From the NCBI RefSeq assembly GCF_029255125.1, contig NZ_JAPUVR010000145.1, forward strand, positions 1-42,708: a stretch of 42,708 nucleotides of DNA, written 5' to 3'. Within the stretch, counting starts at the first letter, position 1. Each line of letters opens with the position of its first letter. Shown here piece by piece: positions 8,260 to 16,442 of the stretch. Position numbers and translations under genes: made by a program. Below the pieces are notes generated by a model. It ran no database searches, was not told the DNA's origin, and saw only the letters and a program-made list of their open reading frames with translations. Source of the stretch: Accumulibacter sp. (GTDB lineage Bacteria > Pseudomonadota > Gammaproteobacteria > Burkholderiales > Rhodocyclaceae).

Positions 8260-10623
8260 CTAGTAGAGGCAGGGAAGCAGTTTGCGCACGCGTTGCCGAT
8301 ACGCGTGGTATTCGGGGAATTTTTCTGCGAGCCAGATTTCCTCGCGGCGCGATTTGATGTCGAGAAAGATCAGGAGCAACAGAGCGTAGCCCAGCGTCAG
8401 CCAGCCGTTCAGCCATAGCGCCCAGCCAAAGGCGGCAAGGATCAGGCCGCTGTAGATCGGATGCCGGACGAGGCGGTAGATGCCGCTGACGACCAGTACG
8501 GCGTCTTTCCTCGGCTGCGGCAAGGGCGTCAGGTTCTTGCCGAGCTGGACGCAGGCGAGCAGCGCGATGGTGATGCCGATCGCCAGCAGGGCGCCGCCAA
8601 AGAGTTTCCCGAGCCAGGTGCAGGGCGCTGTCCAGGCGGCGCCGGGCCAGGAACTTGGCGCGAACACGACGAGCGCGAGCAGAATCATCTGCACGAAGAC
8701 GTAGCCTTCGCCGCGGCGGCCAAACGCCGCCTCGCATGCCGTGCTCGCATTCTTCTTTCGCCGCCGGCAGCACCCGACGACGATGCCGATCAGCAGGCAG
8801 ATGAGCAGGAAGACGATGAACCCGAAGAGCAGCCAGGGAAACCTCTCGGCGCCGACCTTCCTGATCAGGTCGTTGACCAGGTCGGCTTCGACGGCGCCAA
8901 TTGCGCAGCTTGCCCCGCTACGCGGATTGCCGTAGAGGTCGCGTCCATCGACCAGATCGTGCGCGGCACAGATCGCCAGGCTGCCCGCATTGCGTGCGGG
9001 GCTGGACATCGTCGGGGCAAAACGGGCGTCGAGTGATGGATCGGCGACCGGGATCGTCGCGCCGCAGCCCGCATCCGGGTATTGCAGGTTGGCGCCTGCG
9101 AGCTTCAGCGTGGCCAGCGCATTCGCGCAGTTGCCCTGGTTGCCGGCGACGATCACGTTCGCCATGCTTGCTCCGACCGTGCCGCCCGGCGCCAGGTGCA
9201 AGCCCTCGCTTTGGTTGCCGATCAGCGTGCTGTTGGCAACTTCGACGTTCTGCGCGAAGAGCGCCGCACCGCCGGCGGTGCTCACGTTGCGCGCGAGCAG
9301 CGCGTTGCCCAGGCGCACGATTCCCGCGCCAGCATCGATCACGTGTTGCGTGGCGGTATTGTCGAGCACGAAGACGCGCGTCAGTTCGAGGCGCGTGGGC
9401 TGGCTGCCGGGCGCCGGCAAGTCCTTGCCGACATCTGCCGGCACTGCTTCCATGGGCGACGCGCTGGCGCTGACCAGGGCGATCGCGCCGCCCGATTCAC
9501 CCGCCTTGTTGCGGCTCATCTGTACGGCGTCGCCCGCCACGTCGCCGAGCAGCAACAGCGCGCCGCCGTCCTTGGCCGCCTGGTTGTCGCGCAGCTTGAC
9601 GTGCCCGAGGCGCAGGCGCAGGCGGGCGTTCAGCGGATTGCTGCCGGCCGGCGAGAGGTAGGCGAGGGCGCCGCCGGACAGCGCGTGATTGGCCTCGAAG
9701 TCCGACGACTGCAGCGTCAGCGTCGAGCGCGCGGCGAGTATTGCGCCGCCGAGCATGCCGCGGTTGTTCGTGAAGCTGCTGCGCGAAATGGTCGCGTTGG
9801 CAAAGGCGACTTCGACCGCGCCGGCGGCGCTGCGGGCGAGTTCGAGGTAGATGCGGTTGGCGTACAGCCAGCCACGCCCACCGGCGGCGAAGGGCAGCGC
9901 GTCGCCGTTGTCGGTGAAGCTCGATTGATCGATGACGAGTTCGCCGGCAGCCCAGAAAGCGGGTCGCTTGTTGCGCTCGAAGCTGCACTTGCGCACCTGC
10001 GCCGAGATCTGCCGCCCGCTGGTCACAGGATCGCTGCGCCAGAGCGCGTGGAACGGACGCGACAGGTTGTCGCGGAAAGCGACTTGCTCAAGTTCGAGTT
10101 CGCCGGCCATGACGACGCCGAAATCCGGCTGCCTGGCGTCGCCATTGCGAGCGAAGGTGCTGGCGCGCGCGACGAGCTTGCGCACGGCAAATGGCAGGCG
10201 GGTGTCGGTCACTGTCACCTTGTTCAGCTCGACGACCGCCAGGTCGTTGCGGTCATAAACGATACCGGTGAACATGTTGGGGTCGGCCGGGTTGGCCGGC
10301 GGATTGCTCAGCGTCAGGTTGCGCAGGGTCAGCCGGGCTGGCCCGGCAGGGACGAACATGACGCCGTTGCCGGTACCGCTCAGCGTCGCCCCTCCGCCGT
10401 CGATCGTCGTCGCGCCGCTCAGCACGCGCTCGCCGGTGAGCTTGATTTCGTTTGGCCCGCCGGCGCAGGCGATGCGGATGTCGCCGCCGGTAGCCAGCGC
10501 GCTGACCAGGTTGACTCCACCGGCGGCGTTGTCGGTGCCGCAGGCGGTGACGACGGTTTCCGCCTGTGCGGCGAGCGCTGCGCCGAGCAGCAGGAGGCCC
10601 TTCAGGAAGTCAAGGCAGCGCAC
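8260..10623 (-). CDS. periplasmic beta-helix protein fused to an ICMT-like membrane methyltransferase domain
   Basis: This 787-residue protein has an unusual layout. Residues 1-21 are a signal peptide. About 50-500 form a right-handed parallel beta-helix with recurring NN.A...GGA turns. About 490-580 resemble the choice-of-anchor Q region. Residues 595-619 are a membrane helix followed by CCRRRKK. About 640-787 form a polytopic domain of the isoprenylcysteine carboxyl methyltransferase/PEMT superfamily, with YRLVRHPIYSG at 716-726 and EEIWL at 761-765. The positive-inside rule puts the helix outside and the methyltransferase-like site towards the cytoplasm, where SAM is available. The frame is uninterrupted through the junction. 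The start overlaps the upstream 920-residue gene by 14 bases, so they form an operon. The substrate is unknown. Confidence 0.8.
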   Translation of the reverse strand: MRCLDFLKGLLLLGAALAAQAETVVTACGTDNAAGGVNLVSALATGGDIRIACAGGPNEIKLTGERVLSGATTIDGGGATLSGTGNGVMFVPAGPARLTLRNLTLSNPPANPADPNMFTGIVYDRNDLAVVELNKVTVTDTRLPFAVRKLVARASTFARNGDARQPDFGVVMAGELELEQVAFRDNLSRPFHALWRSDPVTSGRQISAQVRKCSFERNKRPAFWAAGELVIDQSSFTDNGDALPFAAGGRGWLYANRIYLELARSAAGAVEVAFANATISRSSFTNNRGMLGGAILAARSTLTLQSSDFEANHALSGGALAYLSPAGSNPLNARLRLRLGHVKLRDNQAAKDGGALLLLGDVAGDAVQMSRNKAGESGGAIALVSASASPMEAVPADVGKDLPAPGSQPTRLELTRVFVLDNTATQHVIDAGAGIVRLGNALLARNVSTAGGAALFAQNVEVANSTLIGNQSEGLHLAPGGTVGASMANVIVAGNQGNCANALATLKLAGANLQYPDAGCGATIPVADPSLDARFAPTMSSPARNAGSLAICAAHDLVDGRDLYGNPRSGASCAIGAVEADLVNDLIRKVGAERFPWLLFGFIVFLLICLLIGIVVGCCRRRKKNASTACEAAFGRRGEGYVFVQMILLALVVFAPSSWPGAAWTAPCTWLGKLFGGALLAIGITIALLACVQLGKNLTPLPQPRKDAVLVVSGIYRLVRHPIYSGLILAAFGWALWLNGWLTLGYALLLLIFLDIKSRREEIWLAEKFPEYHAYRQRVRKLLPCLY

Positions 10624-13372
10624 GTTTTGGCTTCTCCTGGTCGCTGAAGTCGACGCTCATCGTTTCGCCGGTACGCGGGTTGCGGATCGTGTAGCTCGCT
10701 GTCCCGGTGCGGTTGATCACGTCGCCCTGCGCACGTGGCCAGGCGGGTAGCGCGCCGTGCGCCTGCGCGACGCCGCCCGCTTCGCTGACCCACGCGCCAT
10801 GCGGTGCAAACTTGATGATGCCGTTGGTGCGCGAAGCATAGGTGAAAGTGCCCAGTCCGGACTTGCTCGCCATTTCGTCGAAGTTCGCGGCGTTGGCGGC
10901 GAGCACCTGATCATGCAGATCCTTGCTGGTCGCCGCCGGCGTGCGCGGCACTACTTCGATGAAGCCCCACTGGCTACCTGCCGCGCAGTCACTGCTGCCG
11001 GCGCACGCCTGCTCGTAGACGACGACGAAGAAGTCGTCGCCTGCGTCGCCGTTATCCCACGCCTTGCAGTTTGCTGAGTCGATCAGCGAAAACCGCCGAC
11101 CGGCGGGAAGCGCGGCGGAGTCGTGGGTGACCATGCAGGCGCGCAGGAAGTCGGGAATCTGCAGGTTGATTCCGCAGGCGAACGAGCCGTGGACGCAGAA
11201 GTTGTCGTTGAACGACATCGGCTCGTCCTCCTGGTCGATCTTCCAGCGCACGACCTTGCCCTCGAAGCGGATGAAGTGGGCGAAACGATCCTGCCGGAGC
11301 GGCTGCTCGACGCGCGCCGGCGGCAGCTCGCGGCAGCTTCCGGTGGCTTCGCAGGCGGGCAGGCGCTTGCCCGAGCTGACCATCAGCGTGGTCGGCACGC
11401 CGGCGCCACGGTCGGTCCACTTGATGAAGGCGCTCGGGTAGATCGTCCCGGTCGGTGTGCGCAAGCCCTGCGCGTAGCCGCTCTCGCTGCCGCCAGCGGT
11501 GATCAGCCACGCCTTGCCGCTGCTGTAGCGCTCCCAGCCGGCGTGGCGCAGCGTCTGCGTCCACGCGCCCTTGACCAGTGCCAGGTCGAGCAGCAGGCGG
11601 TGCGGTGTGTAGGCCGAGGTCGCCTCCCAGATCATCTCGGCCAGGCTGTCCTCGCTGGCGTGGCCGTCAGGACCGTGCAAAGTCTGCCCGGCCCAGAGCT
11701 GCATTGCGGCGATCTGGTGATCGGCAAGGCCGGAAAGCTCGAACAGCGAGCGGACGGCCGCGCGCTTGCTGTGATCCTTTTCCAGCTTGCCGAGCGTGTA
11801 GTCGGTATTGGCGTGCGCCAGGCGGCGGAAGGGCACGATGCGCCTGCCCTGGTTGCTGCCCAGCGCCATCTTGGCGGCGGTGAGGTCGCCGACGACGGCA
11901 ACGCCGGTGATGAGCTGCGCGTCGTCGGCAGAACACGCTGGCACGCCGGCCTGGCAGGAAAAGTCGTGCAGGTTGAGCAGTGCGGTGAAGCTGAGGCGGC
12001 CATAGGGTTTGGCGTTGAATTCCGCGAAGTCCTCGTCGGTGACGCGCTGCAGTCTTTGCATCAGCCAGGCGTGGATTTCCCGGTTGTACGCCTGATAGTC
12101 GGCGACCGCGTCGCTGTCGCCGATCGCTGCCGAGTCTTCGATGAGCATCTGGTTCTTCAGATATTTCGAGGAATTTTGCATGAACAGGTGGTTTTCCGTC
12201 TCCTCGACGCCGCCGAACAGCGCGCCCAGGGCGATCTGGGGAATTTCCGCGGCGACTGCCAGCGCGCTGAGCAGCGTGATGATGATCGCCGCGACGAGCG
12301 GGCCGACGATTGCGCCGAGCAGCGCGGCAAGCAGCGCGAGAGCGACGCCGGCGATGATCAGCGCCAGGAAGAGGAGCAGCAAGGCCAGGAAGTCGAGGAA
12401 GTCGTCGCCCGTATCCGAACCCTCGGCGTCGCCGTCCACGTCGCGGCCGAGGTCCGGGTCGTAGAAGCTGTTGTCGTCCAGGCGGTCGCGCGCGCTGCCG
12501 TACTGATTGTCCGGATTGCCGCAATGCCAGAGCGGATGCACCTCCTGCGCTTTGCCGCCGCTCAGGGTGAGCAGGCGGGTCTGCAGCTTGTCGATCGCGT
12601 CAGCGCTTTCCGCACTCGGCGGCGTCAGCGTTGCCGCCTGGCGCAGCAGGAAGGTGAGTCGGGTGAGCAGCGCAACCGCCATGTCCCAGTCGGCTTCCGG
12701 CGGCGAACCGAACAGGTGACACGGCAAGCCGCTCGAACCCGGGTTGCCCTGGCGCACGAAGCGCCGGTCGAGGATGACCGAGTTGATCTGGCGCGCGAGA
12801 CAGGCGGGGCTGAGCGAGTAGCTCACCCGGTATTCGACGACTCGCTCGCCGCTGCCCCCGCGCGCGACGATGCGCGGCTCGACGCGCGTGACGACCGCCT
12901 CGCAAACGCCACCGAAGACTTGCGCGGCAAAAGCGTTCACTGTGCGTCGGATGGTCTCCGCGACTTCGCCCAGGCGCGCCGGGTCGGGCGGCAGCGGTTT
13001 GTTGAGGTCCTGGTCGAGCGCCTCGATCGCTGCCTTGAGCGCCGGCCCCTCGGGCAGCAGCTTTTCCCACTCGCTGATGGCGAAGACCTGCGTCGTCGCG
13101 CAGGGCTGCAGGTGCCGGTCGATCAGCCCGGCAAGGACCGCCGCCTTGGCGATCATGATCTCGTTTGGGCGTTCAGCGAGGCTCAGCTTGTGGCGGATGA
13201 AAGTCGCTTCGACGCCGCAGGCGAGTTCGCGGATGACGCGCTTCTGGCGATCCGGCAAGCTTGCCTGCGCCGTCGTACCGTCAATCGGGATCGGGCCGAG
13301 ATCGCGCGAGCGGGCGTGCGCCAACGGTACGCAGGCCAGCAAGATCAGGAGAACGGCGACGATCCTCGGCAT
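10610..13372 (-). CDS. large exported protein of unknown function with central membrane segments and a toroid-like region
   Basis: I do not recognise a named family. The 920-residue protein has a signal peptide (1-20), a helical N-terminal part to about 290, and an acidic linker (about 301-327). Residues about 325-388 are very hydrophobic, enough for two or three membrane helices. Then come ENHLFMQNSSKYLKNQ (393-408) and EFNAKPYGRLSFTALLNLHDF (451-471 by position; key residues E451, N453, Y457). The ENH...YL..Q and EFN..Y....ALLNL.DF patterns resemble alpha/alpha-toroid carbohydrate-active proteins; this is from memory and tentative. The C-terminal 300 residues are rich in cysteine pairs and beta strands. 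GGGAG precedes the ATG at 13372. It overlaps the beta-helix/ICMT gene and lies 61 bases after the ATPase gene. Confidence 0.7.
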   Translation of the reverse strand: MPRIVAVLLILLACVPLAHARSRDLGPIPIDGTTAQASLPDRQKRVIRELACGVEATFIRHKLSLAERPNEIMIAKAAVLAGLIDRHLQPCATTQVFAISEWEKLLPEGPALKAAIEALDQDLNKPLPPDPARLGEVAETIRRTVNAFAAQVFGGVCEAVVTRVEPRIVARGGSGERVVEYRVSYSLSPACLARQINSVILDRRFVRQGNPGSSGLPCHLFGSPPEADWDMAVALLTRLTFLLRQAATLTPPSAESADAIDKLQTRLLTLSGGKAQEVHPLWHCGNPDNQYGSARDRLDDNSFYDPDLGRDVDGDAEGSDTGDDFLDFLALLLLFLALIIAGVALALLAALLGAIVGPLVAAIIITLLSALAVAAEIPQIALGALFGGVEETENHLFMQNSSKYLKNQMLIEDSAAIGDSDAVADYQAYNREIHAWLMQRLQRVTDEDFAEFNAKPYGRLSFTALLNLHDFSCQAGVPACSADDAQLITGVAVVGDLTAAKMALGSNQGRRIVPFRRLAHANTDYTLGKLEKDHSKRAAVRSLFELSGLADHQIAAMQLWAGQTLHGPDGHASEDSLAEMIWEATSAYTPHRLLLDLALVKGAWTQTLRHAGWERYSSGKAWLITAGGSESGYAQGLRTPTGTIYPSAFIKWTDRGAGVPTTLMVSSGKRLPACEATGSCRELPPARVEQPLRQDRFAHFIRFEGKVVRWKIDQEDEPMSFNDNFCVHGSFACGINLQIPDFLRACMVTHDSAALPAGRRFSLIDSANCKAWDNGDAGDDFFVVVYEQACAGSSDCAAGSQWGFIEVVPRTPAATSKDLHDQVLAANAANFDEMASKSGLGTFTYASRTNGIIKFAPHGAWVSEAGGVAQAHGALPAWPRAQGDVINRTGTASYTIRNPRTGETMSVDFSDQEKPKRALP

Positions 13373-13433
13373 TTCATTCTCCCGGGCAGACGGTCAAGGC
13401 GCGGTCAGGGCGGACTGTAACAGGATCGGCCGC

Positions 13434-16151
13434 TCAGGCGCCAACTCGACGGCGCGTGCGCCAGCGCTTTTCGAGTCCGACGACGACGAAGGCGACGATG
13501 CCGACGGCGGCGATCTCGAGCCATTCGTTGACGCCAATCGGGGCGGTAGCGAAGAGCCGGTTCATCAGCGGAAGGTAGGTCAGGAGTCCTTGCAGGAGTG
13601 CCATGACGAGAACGCCGTACCAGATCGCCGGGTTGGAGAAGACGCCGATCCGCCAGGCCGAACGCGTCAGCGATCGGCAATTGAACAGATACATGGCTTC
13701 GACGACGACGAAGACGTTGACGGCGACCGTGCGGGCTTCGGCGAGCGAGTTTCCCTGCTCGAGTTCACGCAGGAAAAGTCCGAACGATCCGGCGAGGAGC
13801 AGCACGCTGACCAGAACGATGCGCCAGACCAGAGCCGGGTCGAGGATGGGCTGGCCGGGTGGGCGCGGCGGGCGGTGCATGACGCTGTGCTCGATCGGCT
13901 CGAACGCCAGCATCAGGCCGAGGAAGACTGCCGTCGTCATGTTGATCCAGAGGATTTGCAGCGGCGTGATCGGCAGCGTCGCGCCGGCGAGGACCGCGGC
14001 AACGATCACCAGACCCTCGCCGAAGTTGGTCGGCAAGGTCCAGGTGATGAACTTGACCAGATTGTCGAAAACGCCGCGTCCCTCCTCGATCGCCGCCTCG
14101 ATGCTGGCAAAGTCATCGTCGGTGAGGACCATGTCGGCGGCGTCCTTGGCCACTTCGGTCCCCGCCTGGCCCATGGCGATGCCGATGTCGGCCTGTTTCA
14201 GGGCCGGGGCGTCGTTGACGCCGTCGCCGGTCATCGCGACGATCTCGCCGTTTGCCTGCAGCGCACGGACCAGACGCAGCTTCTGCTCGGGTTCGACGCG
14301 CGCGAAGACCGCGGTGCTCCTGACCACGGTGCGCAGAGCGTCGTCGTCGAGCGCCGCCAGTTCGCGCCCGGTCAGCGCGCTGTCGCCGGCCTGCGCGATG
14401 CCCAGATGGCGGGCAATCGACAACGCAGTGACCGCGTGGTCGCCGGTGATCATCTTGACTGCGATTCCCGCTGCATGACAAGCGCGAACCGCGCTGATCG
14501 CCTTCGCACGAGGCGGATCGATCATGCCGAACAGACCGACGAACTGCAGGCCGCCAGCCGCGCTGGCAGCGTCCAGTGTCGTCGCCTCGGCGCCAAACAG
14601 ACGCGCGACGGCGAGCACACGCAAGCCTTGCGCCGCCATATTGCGCGCCGCGCCGTCGATTTCGGCACGGCGCAGCGCGACGACCGTGCCGTCCGCGTCG
14701 AGCATGCTCACTGAACGCGGCAACAACTGTTCGAGCGCGCCCTTGAAGTAGGCGATGCGCGTTCCTTCAATCTCGTGCAGCGTCGCCATATATTGGCGCG
14801 CCGAATCGAAAGGAATCTCGTCGAGGCGGGGAAACATCGTGGCCAAGGTCCGCTCGTCGAGCCCGGCCTTGCGCGCGGTGACCAGCAGGGCTCCTTCGGT
14901 CGGATCGCCGACGATCTCCCAGTGGCGGTTGCTGCGCCGCAGCGCCGCATCGTTGCAGAGGACGCCGGCGAGCAGGCATTCGCGCAAGGCACCGCTGATT
15001 TCCTGTCCGTCGCCCAGCTTGCCGTTCGGCGCGTAGCCGTTGCCGCTGACCATCGTCTGCACGCCGCCGGCATGAATCTCGCGTACCGTCATCTGATTCT
15101 CGGTCAGCGTGCCGGTCTTGTCCGAGCAGATCACCGTCGTGCTGCCCAGCGTTTCGACTGCCGGCAGCTTGCGGATGATTGCCCGCCGGCGAGCCATGCG
15201 CGAGACGCCGATCGCCAGGGTGATGGTCATCGCCGCCGGCAGACCTTCCGGAATGGCGCCAACCGCCAGCGCGACGGCAGCCATGAACATTTCGAACGCC
15301 GCTTCGCCGCGCAGCAGGCCGACGGCAAAGGTGAGCAGGGCGAGCAGGCTGATCGCGATCAACAGCCAGTTGCTGAAACCGGCCATCTTGCGCGTCAGCG
15401 GCGTCGTCAAGTCGGGCGCTTCGGCGATCAGGCGCGAGATGCGTCCGGTTTCGGTGCGGTCGCCGGTGGCCACGACGAGTCCTGCACCCTGGCCGCTGAT
15501 CATGACGGTTCCCGCGTAAGCCATGTTGCAGCGATCGGCGAGCAGCGTGTCTTCGGGCAAAGCAGCGCCATGCTTGCTGACCGCGGCCGATTCGCCGGTC
15601 AGCGCCGACTCGATCGCCTGCAGGTCCTTGCTGCGGAACAGGCGCAGGTCGGCGGGAACCTTGTCGCCGGCGGCCAGAAGAACGATGTCACCGGGAACGA
15701 GCTCGGTCGACGGCAGGCGTTGCTTGCCGCCCGCGCGCAGCACGGTGACCTCGCTGGTCACCGCCAGGCTGAGCGCGGCCAGCGCATTCTCCGCCCGACC
15801 TTCCTGAATGAAACCGATGATGGCATTGATCAGGGTGACGCCGAAGATCACGCCGGCGTCGACCCATTCGCCGAGCAGTGCGGTGACCACGGCGGCGAGG
15901 AGCAGAACGACGACCAGTGGCTGGACGAACTGCAGGGAAAAACGGCGCAGCGGCCCCTTTCGAGCACGTGGGGAGATCCGGTTTTCGCCGTGGACCGCGC
16001 GTCGCCCGATGACTTCGGCTTCGCCCAAGCCGTCGGCGCAACTCGCCTCCAGGCGCAGGGCCACTTCCTCGGCAGCAAGAAAGTGCCAGGCAACCCGGGG
16101 CGGTTCGTCGCGCATCGCACGACCCGGACGAGCGGCGCGCCGTGCGTTCAA
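13434..16151 (-). CDS. type II (PacL/Pma1-like) cation-transporting P-type ATPase
   Basis: This is a 905-residue inner-membrane ion pump. TGES is at 185-188 (actuator), PEGLP at 301-305 (membrane helix 4), the phosphorylated Asp344 in DKTGT, KGA at 470-472 in the nucleotide domain and TGDGVND at 641-647. Helix 6 reads NMTTA (737-741), whereas SERCA-type calcium pumps have an N..TD pattern; the acidic ligand is therefore missing, as in a subgroup of bacterial and archaeal type II pumps. Calcium specificity should not be assumed. The start is probably TTG at 16151, because GGGAGGTGA lies about 6 bases upstream; the first in-frame ATG, at 16115, has no ribosome binding site. It is followed closely by the 920-residue exported-protein gene. 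Confidence 0.9.
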   Translation of the reverse strand: MNARRAARPGRAMRDEPPRVAWHFLAAEEVALRLEASCADGLGEAEVIGRRAVHGENRISPRARKGPLRRFSLQFVQPLVVVLLLAAVVTALLGEWVDAGVIFGVTLINAIIGFIQEGRAENALAALSLAVTSEVTVLRAGGKQRLPSTELVPGDIVLLAAGDKVPADLRLFRSKDLQAIESALTGESAAVSKHGAALPEDTLLADRCNMAYAGTVMISGQGAGLVVATGDRTETGRISRLIAEAPDLTTPLTRKMAGFSNWLLIAISLLALLTFAVGLLRGEAAFEMFMAAVALAVGAIPEGLPAAMTITLAIGVSRMARRRAIIRKLPAVETLGSTTVICSDKTGTLTENQMTVREIHAGGVQTMVSGNGYAPNGKLGDGQEISGALRECLLAGVLCNDAALRRSNRHWEIVGDPTEGALLVTARKAGLDERTLATMFPRLDEIPFDSARQYMATLHEIEGTRIAYFKGALEQLLPRSVSMLDADGTVVALRRAEIDGAARNMAAQGLRVLAVARLFGAEATTLDAASAAGGLQFVGLFGMIDPPRAKAISAVRACHAAGIAVKMITGDHAVTALSIARHLGIAQAGDSALTGRELAALDDDALRTVVRSTAVFARVEPEQKLRLVRALQANGEIVAMTGDGVNDAPALKQADIGIAMGQAGTEVAKDAADMVLTDDDFASIEAAIEEGRGVFDNLVKFITWTLPTNFGEGLVIVAAVLAGATLPITPLQILWINMTTAVFLGLMLAFEPIEHSVMHRPPRPPGQPILDPALVWRIVLVSVLLLAGSFGLFLRELEQGNSLAEARTVAVNVFVVVEAMYLFNCRSLTRSAWRIGVFSNPAIWYGVLVMALLQGLLTYLPLMNRLFATAPIGVNEWLEIAAVGIVAFVVVGLEKRWRTRRRVGA

Positions 16152-16313
16152 CGCCGGTCACCTCCCTGCGCCTGCGTGGGCAAGGCGCGGATTGCGCGAG
16201 GGGTTGCGCGAGCATGCGTCATTTCGATCATCGTGGGGCACGCTGTCCGACAACAGATTCGGCTATCGTAGTCCAGCCCGGGCTGAGCCGCAAACCGCTT
16301 GGCGTGGAAAACC

Positions 16314-16330
16314 TGTCGGCAAACTTTACA
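16314..16330 (+). promoter_or_regulatory. candidate enhancer-binding-protein site, copy 2
   Basis: TGTCGGCAAACTTTACA, matching the element at 7159-7175 at 12 of 17 positions, with TGTCG, CA and TTACA shared. It stands 64 bases before the -24/-12 promoter at 16395, the same distance as in copy 1. Confidence 0.6.
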
Positions 16331-16394
16331 GCGGGTGTGCTGCAGGTTCGCTTTTCTTGGCGCAGGGGCTTGCTTTAATGATATGGTGTGCCTA

Positions 16395-16410
16395 TGGTGC
16401 GAGACTTGCT
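16395..16410 (+). promoter_or_regulatory. sigma-54 (RpoN) promoter of the exported unknown gene
   Basis: TGGTGCGAGACTTGCT fits TGGCACG-N4-TTGCT with the GG and GC exactly 10 bases apart and only two mismatches. The predicted start of transcription is near 16421, giving a leader of about 22 bases to the ATG at 16443. Confidence 0.7.
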
Positions 16411-16442
16411 TTAGCTAGTGGCGATAACTTGGAATGATCTGC

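Noticed and set aside
11123-13420. A 765-codon plus-strand frame opposite the 920-residue exported-protein gene
   Set aside because: The minus-strand frame has a signal peptide, a ribosome binding site and coupled neighbours; the plus-strand frame has only biased composition.
16356-16372. TTGGCGCAGGGGCTTGC as a sigma-54 promoter
   Set aside because: The GG and GC are 11 bases apart instead of 10. The site at 16395-16410 has correct spacing and better matches.
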